Assembly: GCA_027257055.1 (NCBI GenBank)
Contig: JAPVLO010000403.1
Span: forward strand, 868,001 to 932,000
Length of the DNA stretch: 64,000 bases
Direction of reading: 5' to 3'
Origin: Cephalopachus bancanus
Lineage: Eukaryota > Chordata > Mammalia > Primates > Tarsiidae
Shown: one piece after another, positions 1 to 28,880 of the stretch
Numbering within the stretch: position 1 is the stretch's first letter
Layout of the letters: every line of letters starts with the position of its first letter
Made by a program: the position numbers and the translations under genes
Notes under the pieces: generated by a model
Seen by the model: only the letters and a program-made list of their open reading frames with translations
Databases searched by the model: none
What the model was told of the DNA's origin: nothing

Positions 1-112
1 CCAGCTTTTGAGTTTATTGATTTTCACTCTTGTTTTTTCTGCTTTCTATTTCATTGATTTCTGCTCTGATACTTATTATCAATTTTCCTGTTTATTTTGG
101 GTCCTTTTCTAA

Positions 113-403
113 TTTCTTTTTTTTTTTAGTTGGAGTCTCACTTTGTTGCCCAGGCTGGAGTGCAGTGGCATGCTCACAGTTACCACAGCCTTGACCTACT
201 GGGCTCAGGTGATCCTTCTTCCTCAACTTTCCAAGTAGCTGGAACTACAGGTGCATGCCACCATGCCCGGCTAAGTTTCTGACTTATTGTAGAGATGAGG
301 TCTCAGCAAGTTGCCCAGGCTGGTCTTGAACTGTGGGCTCAGGCTCCTCTCGCCTCTGCCTCCCAAAGTGCTGGGATTATAAGCATTAACCACTGTGCCT
401 GGC
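113..403 (-). repeat. Alu (AluJ-like), full length
   Basis: Poly-T start, GGAGTCTCACTTTGTTGCCC, TGCTGGGATTATAAGC and GCCTGGC end. Flanked by TTTTCTAATTT-type duplications. Confidence 0.9.
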
Positions 404-1273
404 TTTTTCTAATTTTTTAGGGTGGAAACTAAAATAATTGAGTTGGAGATATACTTTGCTGATATAGTTGGTTTAGTACTATAAATTTCTTGCTATTTAC
501 TGTTTTAATAGCGTCTCACAAATTTTTAATTGTATTTTTTATTTAGTTCAAAATGCTTTCTAATTTCCCCTACTCATGGTTTATGTAGAAGTATATTATA
601 AAATCTTTTGAGATCTTCCAAGTATTATTCTCCACTTGATTTCTAATTTAATTTTTCTTGTACTTTAAGAACATATTGTGTATGATATGAATCTTTAAAA
701 ATGTATCAAGACTTGTTTTCTGACCCAGAATATGGTCAATTGAGCACAGCATGGAAAATGTTCTGTGTGTATTTGAGTAGAATGTGTATTCTGCTCTTGT
801 TGGGAGGAATGTTCAATAAATGTCAATTAGGTCAAGTCAATTGAGAGTATTATTAAATTTTTCTGTATCCTTACTGATTTCCTGACTAATTTTATCAATT
901 ATTAAGAGGGCATCCAACCATTATTGTGGATTTGCCTATTTCTTTATTTCTATCAATTTTTACTTCATGTATTTTGAAGCTCTGTTTTAGGTACATAAAC
1001 ATTTATAATCATCATATACCTCTTGTTGAACTGATCCTTTTATCATTCTGAAATGACCTTTTTAATACCTGGCAATATTTTTTGCTATGAAATCTATTGT
1101 GTCTGATATTAATATAGACACTAGCTTTCTTTTGATTAGTGTTAGCATAATATATCTTTTTCCATCCTTTTACTTTTAATCTATTTATATTTTTAAAGTG
1201 GGTTTTTTAAGCAAATTGGGTCTTGCTTTTTTGTCCAGTTCAGCTGTCTGCCATTTCATTGGCATGTTTAGAC

Positions 1274-1421
1274 CAGGGATCAGTAATCTATAGCTTACAG
1301 GCCAAACCCAATCACTGCCTGCTTTTGTAAATAAAGTTTTACTGGAACACAGCCAAGCCCATCCACTTATGTATTGTCTGTGGTTACTGCACACTACAGT
1401 GGCACAGTCTGCTGACCCGTT
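1274..1421 (+). mobile_element. MER1-type hAT-Charlie non-autonomous DNA transposon
   Basis: Starts CAGGGATCAG and includes the typical GTAAATAAAGTTTTACTGGAACACAG block, ending near CTGCTGACCC. An 8-bp flanking duplication (GTTTAGAC at 1266-1273, ATTTAGAC at 1422-1429) has the length expected of hAT elements. Confidence 0.75.
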
Positions 1422-1435
1422 ATTTAGACCATTTA

Positions 1436-1518
1436 CTTTTTTTTAAATTGTTTTTAGTCAGAGTCTCGTTTTGTCGCCCAGGCTAGAGTGCAGTGGCACA
1501 ATCAGGGCTTCAACCTAC
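1436..1518 (-). repeat. 5'-truncated short Alu with perfect 12-bp TSD
   Basis: About 80 bp of antisense Alu 3' end (GAGTCTCGTTTTGTCGCCC...). TTAGACCATTTA is found at 1424-1435 and again at 1519-1530. Confidence 0.85.
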
Positions 1519-2096
1519 TTAGACCATTTATGTTTAATGTGATTATTGATATGGTTGAGTTTTAAACTACTGTGTTGCTGTTTCTTTTTCATTTTTCCTG
1601 CCTGTTCTTTATTTCCTTTTCTCCTATTTTTAAACTACCACATTTAGGATTGGTTGGGTAATTTTCATGATTCCATTTGATCTCCTTTATTAGCTTATTG
1701 ACTATAACTTCTTTTTTATTATTTTAATAACTGTTCTTGGAGCATTCAGAAAATAGCCACAAGAAATGACTCTGGAATTCCTTGATTCTCTTGCTCTGAC
1801 TTCATCTACCATTGTTACCTTTCTATCTTCTGATAAATTACAGCATATATGCCATGGCTTTATTCTCCTTGACTCTTTATAAGAAAAGAAAGATGGAGTA
1901 GGAAGGAACTTCTGTGTGCCTATGCAGGAGTAGCCAAAGTAGATTCCCTATATATGATTTGGATTGGGAGCGATTTACATTTTTAGGAACATCAACCTGT
2001 AAGAGATATTATGGTGATCACTCATTATTTTAAATCACTTTTGAAATATTAAATAATTGTTAAGATTCTCTGATGTAAGGGTATATGTCTTTGTAG

Positions 2097-2192
2097 GCAA
2101 CCATCAATATCGTTTTTGATCGAGTTGGGAAAACTGATCCTGTTACAAGAGGCATTGAGATCACTGTGAATTATCTTGGAATCCAATTTGAT
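2097..2192 (+). CDS. GPR89: GPR89 coding exon ([12 protein letters not shown]...QFD)
   Basis: Acceptor TTTGTAG before 2097 and donor GTAAGAA after 2192; 96 nt, 32 codons, phase 0 at both ends. It encodes a polar loop followed by the conserved GIQFD segment. Confidence 0.92.
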
Positions 2193-5100
2193 GTAAGAAT
2201 TATATCAAGATCCTGGTTTGTTATGCCCTTTCCTATTTTATCTGCTGAAACTTACAATTATTAACATTCTAATTCCCATACTTTAAATACTTTCTTCTGC
2301 CTTTGTTCTTCCTACTCTTCTGTATATTTTGACATACTCACATGGCAAATTTGCAGAAGGCCAAGATTCTCTTTCTTAAGAAAAAACTATAAGTAATAAC
2401 TAGTACTTATTATTGTCATGGATGCTGATTAGTTTCTGCAGTTCCACTTCTCTGTAACTAGCTACCACTTTGACAGTTTCTCCCTGCTAAAGTATTCATA
2501 TACTTCTCTCTGTGATATCTAATGAGCTCTTCAAACACACAACTCATCTTTGATTCCTCAGTAAAAAATTAACTACTAAGTAATGTTCTGTGTTAGCGCT
2601 GAAATGATTTCTGCTGTAAAAAATGACCTTTATCAGTTAATTGATGTGAACCTTGAGCTACAGATGGTAACTGTCACCTGTGCACAAAGGTGTTTTTTTA
2701 AAATTGTCTTTCTACCTGCTTCATAATGTCACTGTGATAAACATACCTTTGTCCCGACTTAAATTCAAAGTCTTTATTCATAGACTAGTATACTTTCTAG
2801 AAATACATATGGCCAGTGATTCTGGCTGAATAGCACTGAAATAAAAATATCAATGTCATATTCTTAGTCCTAGTGTAGGCCAGTTAGCTGTACTGTCAAC
2901 CCAGACACAGACTTCATGCTACCCCCAGGCATCCACCTTAGCCAGACCCACCTCTTATCGCAACAGGAAATGGATAAAATCAAAATGAATCAGGGAAAAT
3001 TGAGCTCAGGTCTTGAGAAATAGCTTAAAGTACATGCTTCTTGATGCTAGATCAATAGTATATCCTCTTTGCATGTGAAGGAGCATGGCATCTTTTCTTC
3101 AAATAGTATATGAATTATGTTAAGTGTGCTTTGCTATTGCTACATCAGTGTTTTCCTCGTTTAATTTTTTTTCAGGCTAGATTTTAGAAATTTTCTTCCT
3201 TATCTGTGCTTTCTGAGGATACTTGACGGCTGTGTATATATTTTATCTATGTCCTCCATATTTCATAATGTTAGTAATAGCAGCTCCCCCTCAGATGCTT
3301 TTCAGAACTGAATCAAGTACAGCGTCCCAAAATCGCTTGTCACTATGAAGCAATGGAGGAGGAGAAAAAGGTATCATGTGGTTCAAATGGAGTTCAACTA
3401 TTTTCTAGAACTTATCTGAGAATAGCTATATATTGTTTTATTATAAAAGAAAGATTCCTTGAAGTTTTGGGTGATCAGAGAACTATTGTTTATTGACATT
3501 TAAAATAAGTTATTGTTGAGTTAGTTTCCTTTTCATTCTTGCTTTCCACTTATCACAGCAAAGCTATATTATGAGCTGTGTGTTTTTTCTGATTTATTAG
3601 TGTTATTTTTATCACTTCTCTGTACTGTACTTGCTTTCTTCTATTCTTAAGATTTAATTGTCCACTAATTAAATCCACTGCAGAGGCCCTAACTTCACCT
3701 GTACATAGACCACTTATGTACCGAATTCTGACTTGTGCCCTACATCTTTAAAATAAAAATAAATCCACTGCAATCTTTCTATAGGTATTTTATTTGCCAC
3801 TTGCTTGCATTCCTTCCTCCCTTAAAAATAAAAAATCAAGTAAGGCCTTATAAGGGTCCTCTCACAGTCTCATAAGTGATCAGAATACATCTTAGCCTTC
3901 ACATCTCTCTGAATGAACTTAACAGATATTTTCTTCCCATTATGGTGGTAGGTGAAGTTTTGGTCCCAACACATTTCCTTCATTCTTGTTGGAATAATCA
4001 TCGTGACATCCATCAGAGGATTGCTAATCACTCTTACCAAGGTATGTTTTATCAGTGTTTAAAAAAGTACTACTTATCATTTGTGTACTTACATGTGACT
4101 CTATGAGATAATTTTACTAGATAAGTATATTTATCAAAGATAATAGAGATACGGCTGTTTTTTTCACTGATATGTCACCAGCGTCTAGAACAGAGCCTGG
4201 CACATGGTAATTATTCAGCAGATATTTGGAATAAAGAACTGAGGCAGATATTTGAGGTTAGAAGAATAATTGTGAGAGTCACTTGTAGAGGAGATTAGTA
4301 GGAGAGCAGAATACAGTAGTCCTCCATGTCATTAGTAGGTTCTCAGAAACAGCAACTTTACGCAAAATGACATACAGCAGGTCCTTGAATAATGTCATTT
4401 CATTCAACATCACTTTGTTGTAACATTGTCAAGGGGAAAGAAATTTGTTCACTTAAAGTCTTAGTTTCCAAGAACCTGTCAGCAACCTTAGGGAGGACTG
4501 ACTTAACTGTATTCAGCCGTTTTCTGATCAACATAAGAAGACTTCATGGAGGTAGTGTGTCTTCTCTGATAGAAGCGTTAGGGATTTCAGAGTCCAGGAG
4601 CTGTTCGAATGCAAGCGAAGTTGGGACAAGAAGGCATCTAGGCATCTAGCACAATTTCAGAACGCATAGGTGACTATTACACATGCTTAGAGTGGCCTGG
4701 AGTAATCTGATTTAATATTTTCTAATGATGTTAAATCATATATGTCACATAGTTTCTGAAGTTTGCTAGCAAACTTTTCATACGTTATAATGTGATGCCA
4801 GCTACATCCAAGGGGAAACTTAACTTTTTTAGGAGTCTATTTAAGTCTCTATAGTCTTAATCATATGAATTGTTCTATACAGAATTGTGGCATGGAAAAG
4901 ACACTCTTAATTCAGTGTTAACCATGTTTCTTATTGTTCGTGACACAGGAATCTAGTGGTACTGCATAAATTCATCTCTCCCTTTCTTGACAGTTCTTTT
5001 ATGCCATCTCCAGCAGTAAGTCCTCCAATGTCATTGTCCTGCTATTAGCACAGATAATGGTAAGAATGAACCGGCTTTATGATCACAGCTGTAAAATACC

Positions 5101-5406
5101 ATAAATTTGTTTTATACATTTAAATATGTTAACAATTTCCTTTGACATGCCCCTCACTACATTCAGGATAACTTCTGTATTAATTTGTTTGACTTGCAGG
5201 GCATGTACTTTGTCTCCTCTGTGCTTCTGATCCGAATGAGTATGCCTCTAGAATACCGCACCATAATCACTGAAGTCCTTGGAGAACTGCAGTTCAACTT
5301 CTATCACCGTTGGTTTGATGTGATCTTCCTGGTCAGCGCTCTCTCCAGCATACTATTCCTTTATTTGGCTCACAAACAGGCACCAGAGAAGCATATGGCA
5401 CCTTGA
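2097..5406 (+). CDS. GPR89: GPR89 (Golgi pH regulator), last four coding exons; gene is cut by the left edge
   Basis: Four exons (2097-2192, 3952-4041, 4994-5059, 5200-5406) all begin after AG, the first three end before GT, and all join in phase 0 to give 152 C-terminal residues, starting [15 protein letters not shown] and ending [12 protein letters not shown] recognise this as the C-terminal third of the roughly 455-residue Golgi pH regulator, a multipass Golgi/ER membrane protein reported as an anion channel that supports Golgi acidification. Hydrophobic spans are visible in exon 3952 ([11 protein letters not shown]), exon 4994 ([10 protein letters not shown]) running into the last exon ([10 protein letters not shown]), and near the end ([17 protein letters not shown]). 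No frameshift or stop interrupts it. As I remember it, human ends EKQMAP, so His replaces Gln here. Human has near-identical paralogues, so the letter suffix cannot be assigned from this window. Confidence 0.93.
2193..3951. other. GPR89 intron, mostly unique AT-rich sequence
   Basis: I see no gene or clear repeat. A 65-bp exon-like block lies at about 3307-3371 and is discussed under findings. Confidence 0.6.
3952..4041 (+). CDS. GPR89: GPR89 coding exon ([14 protein letters not shown]...LTK)
   Basis: Acceptor GGTGGTAG and donor GTATGTT flank 90 nt (30 codons, phase 0). It carries most of one transmembrane helix. An upstream in-frame ATG near 3876 is intronic and is not the start of anything. 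Confidence 0.92.
4150..4250 (-). repeat. L2-like fragment
   Basis: AGAACAGAGCCTGGCACATGG followed by TATTTGGAATAAAGAA matches the usual antisense L2/MIR end pattern. Confidence 0.4.
4310..4680. repeat. Fossil DNA transposon, Tigger-like
   Basis: The CAGGTCCTTGAATAATGTC, TCATTCAACATCACTTTGTTG and GTCAAGGGGAAAG blocks resemble the CpG-decayed ends of pogo/Tigger-type elements. An 85-codon open frame here (4392-4649) is incidental. Family assignment is from memory of the pattern only. Confidence 0.45.
4994..5059 (+). CDS. GPR89: GPR89 coding exon ([22 protein letters not shown])
   Basis: Acceptor CTTGACAG and donor GTAAGAA flank 66 nt, 22 codons, phase 0. The S/K-rich loop leads into a hydrophobic helix that continues in the next exon. 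Confidence 0.92.
5200..5406 (+). CDS. GPR89: GPR89 last coding exon and stop
   Basis: Acceptor GACTTGCAG precedes GGCATGTAC. The exon encodes 68 residues ending in MAP, with TGA at 5404-5406. It holds the last helix ([17 protein letters not shown]) and a short cytosolic tail. Confidence 0.94.
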   Translation, partial: GMYFVSSVLLIRMSMPLEYRTIITEVLGELQFNFYHRWFDVIFLVSALSSILFLYLAHKQAPEKHMAP

Positions 5407-5830
5407 ACTCAGGCCTGTTGCAGACTGTTAGAGGCCAGTGGTGTCAGAATTTGGATGTAAAAGGGAAAAAAATGGAAGTGACCAGGGTCTGATATTTTTT
5501 AAACAAAACGCTGTGGTAGCATTTTTTACCTCCAGCACACTCTTTCCTCCTCAGATGTGGTCATGAGTAACACCAGCTAGAACACAAGGAGGAGTATCTC
5601 AAGGCAGATGCTCTCAGCAGAGTGGTGCAAATGCAAGAGGTAGAGGAGAATGTGGAGAAACAGCCAAGAAATTAGAGGGAAAAAATACACTGGAACTCTG
5701 AGACAAGAGATCGTCTGTGGAAGCTGGGCCAGACACATCGGACTTCTGTTTTAAGGTTCACACAGAGAAGGTTATGGCTTGCTCTTGAAATTGATCATCA
5801 TTAAAATCAAAGATTTTAACATCTTGGCCT
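5407..5830 (+). other. GPR89: GPR89 3' UTR (end estimated)
   Basis: Non-coding sequence after the stop. ATTAAA at 5800-5805 is the only good poly(A) signal I see before the convergent PDZK1 3' end, so cleavage is placed near 5820-5830. This is inferred. Confidence 0.55.
5800..5805 (+). terminator. Poly(A) signal ATTAAA, probable GPR89
   Basis: Common variant hexamer about 394 nt after the GPR89 stop, followed by T-rich sequence. Confidence 0.5.
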
Positions 5831-6403
5831 TAGGTTCATTTGTCAAGCATAGCTTGGTATCATGCTTGTGTGATCTTACATGATTTAGCATCCCACCTCT
5901 TCTCCCCTGACCCCTGCCCCATTCAAATAACCAAGAGGTTATACTTTTCTGAGAAAGGGATGGTGTGCAACTGAAATAGATTCTACCAAAAGAGAGACTT
6001 CAAGTTTGTCATTTTTCTTAATTTCCTCTTAACTTATAATTTAAGAGTAAATACCCGACATTCAATTCAGTAATGATGTCACTATTTTTCCTTTCGATCT
6101 GTCCCTCATGCCGTGGAATGAAATGGTGAATAACTGTTACTGGAATAAGTCTCTTTCCTATCCTGGGACTCAATTCCAGTGAAAAAGGAAAATGTTGGAA
6201 ATATTTAGAATACTCAGAAATGCAAGTTAAGAAAGTCCTGAATTTTATACCTTGACATCTCCTTTTATTACTAAGGTCTTATTCTGTACTTCATTGTGTC
6301 TTGGGTTTCTAGAGGCAAATGAAGGTTAAAGCATAAAAAGTATATCCAAAAACAAAAGCCCTATTAAGGTTATACCAGCTAACAGGAAGTTTCAAGCACA
6401 CTC

Positions 6404-6838
6404 AAAAGACGTTTTTCATGGTATTTATTCTAGCAACCACAATATTATTACAAATTCATAATTTTAATAGGCGTATCTGCTCAGCTACTTTAATTAGCAG
6501 CTCTCACATATACAGATTTATGAATCATCTTTGGTGCTTAAGAAACCTATAGAAAAGACATCATCATCAAAGAAATGTGGTTAAGTTGCAACTTGGAAGA
6601 TATCTCATGAAAAGAATCTGGTTCCCACTTTAGCTCTTCCTAAGTTGAGCATAAATAAGCCATCTGCAATAGCCGCCCCTAAGATACATGACAATAGAAG
6701 ACAATCACACATGATGAATGGTTTCTAGGAGTTTGTTCTCTAACAGAGACAGTAAACAGGTGGCACCTCATTTCTTGAGAAAGGATTCCTATTAAATACC
6801 CAGAAACAGCAATCAGCCAGAGGCATTATTTGTTCTCA
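6404..6838 (-). other. PDZK1: PDZK1 3' UTR (end estimated)
   Basis: About 430 nt between the stop and an AATAAA on the minus strand. The end is inferred from the signal, not observed. Confidence 0.6.
6424..6429 (-). terminator. Poly(A) signal AATAAA, probable PDZK1
   Basis: Plus-strand TTTATT, canonical hexamer 410 nt after the stop and about 620 bp from the convergent GPR89 signal. Confidence 0.6.
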
Positions 6839-24473
<17,635 letters not shown>

Positions 24474-24474
24474 C

Positions 24475-24804
24475 AGGCCAGGCATGGTGGCTCATGCCTG
24501 TAATCTCAGCACTTTGGAAGACCGAGGTAGGAGAAGCGCTTGAGGCCAGGAGTTCAAGACAGCCTAGGCAACATAGCAAGATCTTATCCTTGCAAAAAAA
24601 AATTTTTTTAAATTAGCTGGGCATGGTGATGCACACCTGTAGTCCCAGCTAACTGGGAGGCTGAAGTAGCTGGGATGCATGCCTGTCGTCCTAGCTTCCT
24701 GGGCCTTAGTCCAGGAAGTTGAGCCTGTGGTAAGCCATGATCCTGCCACTTCACTCCAGCCTGGGCAAAAAAGTGAGACTCCAACTCAATTAAAAAAAAA
24801 AAAA
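24475..24804 (+). repeat. Alu with a partly duplicated right arm
   Basis: GGCCAGGCATGGTGGCTC start, A-rich linker at 24595-24613, right arm with an extra CTGGGATGCATGCCTGTCG segment, poly-A. Confidence 0.88.
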
Positions 24805-25675
24805 GGTGAAACCAATGGCAGGGGCTCTGGCACCCAGTCATTGCTAAGGGGAAGACTCCTGCCAGTGTCTCTGATTCCTCCTGGCTTAAAGTTTCTTCTC
24901 TCATAGGAGAATAAGAACAGGGGCCAGAACAGCAAGAGGCTGATACAAGAAGCAGAGGCCTGGAGCAGAAGGCTGGAGTTTACTCCTTCAACTGTTTGTA
25001 GGGTAAGCCCTGGTGACAGTCCCCTACCTATAAACCTTCCCTCCTGGAGGGACAGAGACAGATGACCAGGGCATGAGGGTGGGTAAAGAATAGGCAACAG
25101 AGTGCCCCAGGTTACCTAGAGGCGATGCCATGGTGACTCAAGCTAGCCATTTCTGGCCTTCATGCACACAGAGTCAAACAGTACAAATGGGCAAAGAGCA
25201 TCCCACTGCAATGCCAGCCACCTCACGGAGTCTCAGCAAGGTCTGGCAGCCACACCACTGGCAGCATGAATGACTAGGTAGCCAAGAAAACAAGAAGCAA
25301 ACAGACTCCCCATTGAGTGTCAACACAAGAGGATAGCAAAAGTAGATACCCCCCGGCACCTTAGGAGAGCTTAGCCCCTCTGCCACATCAAAAGCCATGA
25401 CCAGCTGCCAAGAAAAGGCCACTTTGGGAGGCAAGGGGAAAGTATAGGATGTCACCAGTGTCGACTCTCCTCACATGCAGTCACCTGTTTGTATCTGTTC
25501 CAACTCTCTTACCTTTCACTCCTCTTTCTACTGGTCACTCAGCTTCAGGCATCAGTTCCATTTCAGCTCAAATCTATATCTATGTCCAAGCTCACCTCTA
25601 GTCCCTATCAGCTTTCAATTTCATAGGTCTGAAAAGCCCTGAAGGAAAAAACACAAAAAAAGAAAGACAAAGACA
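24805..25675. other. PDZK1 intron 1, unique sequence
   Basis: No supported feature. Confidence 0.5.
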
Positions 25676-25677
25676 AG

Positions 25678-25972
25678 GTCGGGCGTGGTGGCTCACGTCT
25701 GTAATTCCAACAGTTTGGGATGCTGAGGCAAAATAATTGCTTGAGCTCAGGGGTCCAAGACCAGCTTGGGCAATATAGCAAGACCTTGTCTCTATAGTCA
25801 AAAAAGTAGCCAGGCGTGCTGATGCCACTTGCAGTCCCAGCTAAGCATAGGTGGAAGAATTGCCTGAGCCTGGGAGGTCAAGGACGTGGTGAGCTGTGAT
25901 CATGCCATTGCACTCCAGCCTGGGTGACAGAGTGAGATTCTGACTCAAAAAAAAAAGAAAAAAGAAAAAAAA
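25678..25972 (+). repeat. Alu, full length
   Basis: GGTCGGGCGTGGTGGCTCACG start, ending TCTGACTC plus A-rich tail. Confidence 0.9.
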
Positions 25973-26609
25973 AGACGAGGTCTTATGCATTTTACTGGAG
26001 GCACCAAGCAATAATTACATAAATGAATGAATGAGATCATTCCAGAAAATGATACTTGCTGTGAAGAAAATAAAATCGATATCATCTTTGTGATGGGGAA
26101 CAAAGCCCTCTTAAACTTGGGGATAATTATTGGAAAATCTCATCCCAATCCTATAAAATTTAAAATATGTCCTTATAATCAGAATAAAGGCCACTAGATG
26201 CTATGTTTTCATCAAGAGATGAGGCTGTTTGTGACCAACACATGAATGCTCATTTCTAAGGCACTCGGTACTTCTAAAATTTAGCAATCTCACACCCTCA
26301 TGGTGTCAACCACAAGTTCTCTCTGTGTAGGCCAAGGATAGAAAGTGAAATCCTCTCACTAGTACAACTAGCCCTACATTTGGGGAGAGAAGAGGCAGCT
26401 TTTCCTATGTCTCCTGGGAGGCCTGAGAGTCAGAGAGACAAGGAAACACAAATCGCTGCTTCTTAGCAAAAATCTCAATTTTTTTTCTTTTAATCTATTT
26501 AAAGTTTTCAAACAGCCAGGTTGTAATCATTCAGACCTGCACCTACAGCTCTGAAGCCTCAAGCACTCACAGATTTTCTTTTTTGTCTAGTTGAAGCCAG
26601 AGAATCAGA

Positions 26610-26780
26610 TCCACTTCATGCCAAGAGGAATACTAAAATGCTACCCAACTGGTGGGGAAACAGCTACTACTGTGAGCCTGACTGTCTCACCGAACAGAGT
26701 GTCTGCCCTCCTACAATTCAGCCATGAAGGGATTAATGCTGTGTCCATCAGTTGGTACACGCCCAGGTCAAACAGACTAA
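26610..26780 (+). repeat. Unidentified repeat, copy A
   Basis: TACTAAAATGCTACCCAACT and GGTGGGGAAACAGCTACTAC recur with 43 of 48 matches at 31017, and GGATTAATGCTGTGTCCATC matches further along. Both copies are open in the same frame over the best block. Family not recognised. Confidence 0.6.
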
Positions 26781-28173
26781 ATACTTAATACCCTAAGTTG
26801 TCCCAATGGGGAAAGCAGGCTGAAGCCCCAAAAACCTCGTCTTACATGGGATTCTTGGGGGCACTAAACTATTTGTTTCCTTTGCCATCTTACAGAAAGA
26901 CAATTTAACTAGGAGTGAAGAGGGCTGGGTGCATGTCCACCTCCAGTCTTGGTTCTGTCTGATCCTCATTTTGATGTGATATGGGCCCCCAAATCAGGGC
27001 TAGGATCAGTGACTTTAACAAGAGTATCACTGTTCCATAATGAGGATGCCTAGAACTCCTGATCGCAGGACCTAACTAAAAGGATCTTTGTATTTAAGTA
27101 AACTGTTTCCTGTTCGGCTCCCTGAGAAAATTTGGAGCTTGGACTCCTAAGACGGAGAGACACATAACTAGTGAAGGTCTGTGGACTTCTATAATATCAG
27201 GGTAGCTGTCTCTGAAGCCAGAGTCCATCAAATCTTCAGCAGGCCTTCTTTCCCCAATTAAAATAGCCAAAATAAAATACTGGAAAGGAAAGAAAGCTCT
27301 ATCCATTTCTGGGCTCTGGGGGAAAAAAGTCAATAGTTGGCAACAAAGTTGCTTATCTGTGGGAAAGAGAACAAAGCTCTGGCTGACAGACAGTAAGGGC
27401 TCAGGGGTGAGAGCCAATGAGATTTTTTTATCAATCTTATTTATTAATCATGTTAATCATAACTTTAGATCCCACACTCTTCCAGAAGGATTAGATTATT
27501 GCTACCAGGAAATGTGGCCATGGTCAAGAAGAAAAATTAGGTAACTTTAGAAACTAGAAAGGCGAGGTAATGACCATAGAGGAGGGTGGGAGGCCTCTGG
27601 ACATGGCCCGAGCAGAAAGAACCAAAGTCGCTGGATTATTTACTATGAAAAAAAATAGCTAGTGAGACCTAGTGGACTTCTTCCAAGCCCGTGGTAGGCC
27701 AAGATTTCTCAGCGCCCAACCAGCCATCAGCAGGATTGATATGGTCCTTAGTCAACACCCGCCCTCACCAGCTTCTCTGCATGGAGAGCTGAAGTCTGAG
27801 CTGGGAACCGAGACCCAGATGACCAGAGGCATTCTACTGTTAGCCAAGGCTAAGAGGAAATCTCATTTTCCCCTCAGTTTGTGTGACTGGAGCCAGAAGC
27901 TACAGAACTTCCCTCAGAAGGGCTGGTTGGGGAAAGAGTAAGTCTCCATTTCAACTGATGCCAATGTCAGTGGGGCTTTAGTGAAACGTGCCTATTAGCC
28001 TCCACTTCAAAAAGGCCTCTGTTCTAAGATAACTGTTATATGTGGAAGTGTCCTATTAAAAAGTACCATGATGTGATCCAGTAACCCCAAATCTGACAGG
28101 GCTTGTGTATAATGTTTACCTATTCCTAAGAAGTCACCTGGAAGTCTAGCAGGGAAAGACACATTGGTTTATT
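26781..28173. other. PDZK1 intron 1, unique sequence
   Basis: No recognisable gene or repeat. Short open frames only. Confidence 0.5.
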
Positions 28174-28186
28174 AAAACTTACTGGA

Positions 28187-28470
28187 GCCGGGCTCGGTGG
28201 CTCAGCCTGTAATCCCGCGCCTTTGGGAGGCTGAGATGAATGGATTGCCTGAGCCCCAGGTTCAAGACCCGCCTGGGCAGCGAGACTTCGTCTCTACAAT
28301 AAATCAAAAAATCAGCCGGGTGTGGTAGCGCATGCCTATAATTCCAGCTACTCGGAAGGCTGAGGTGGAAGGACCGCCGGAGCCCAGCAGGTCGAGGCTG
28401 CGGTGGCCGGGAGCGGCCACTGCACTCCAGTCTGGGCGACAGAGTGAGACTCCGACTCAAAAAAAAAAAA
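28187..28470 (+). repeat. Young lineage-subtype Alu
   Basis: GCCGGGCTCGGTGGCTCAGC, CGGTGGCCGGGAGCGGCCAC, CCGACTC plus A16. A perfect 13-bp TSD AAAACTTACTGGA lies at 28174-28186 and 28471-28483. Confidence 0.94.
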
Positions 28471-28608
28471 AAAACTTACTGGAGGTACCAACGATGACAG
28501 GTCAGTGAAGAATCCACACCTTGGAGCAGTAAAACAAGCTGTTTTATATGCAAACAAGTTAGTCAAATTCCTATATGGTATTTACAATTACATTAAGTGA
28601 CAACTAGT

Positions 28609-28880
28609 CCAGGTTCAGTGGCTCAAGCCTATAATCTCAGCACTTTGGGAGACGGAGGCAAGAGGATTGACTGAGTCCAGGAGTTTGAGACCAGCCTGAC
28701 CTTGTCTCTACAAAAAATAAAAAAATTAGCCGGGCATGGTACATGCCTGTAGTCCCAACTACTCGGGAGGCTGAGACGGAAGTATCACCTAAGCCCAGCA
28801 GGTCGAGGCTGCAGTAGCCATGATTGTGCCACTGCACTCCAGTCTGGGCATCAGAGTGAGACTTCAACTCAAAAAAAAAG
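28609..28880 (+). repeat. Alu
   Basis: GTCCAGGTTCAGTGGCTC start, ending CTTCAACTC plus poly-A, followed by a G7 run. Confidence 0.9.

Larger units (their letters stand above)
1..1740 (-). repeat. Old L1 (L1M-type) ORF2 fragment, antisense, inside a GPR89 intron
   Basis: AT-rich sequence reads as antisense L1 ORF2 (for example the CATTGATTTCTGCTCTGAT block near 50-70 and the L1 block around 1020-1170). It is interrupted by an Alu (113-403), a MER1-type transposon (1274-1421) and a truncated Alu (1436-1518), and then continues at about 1530-1740. Confidence 0.7.
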
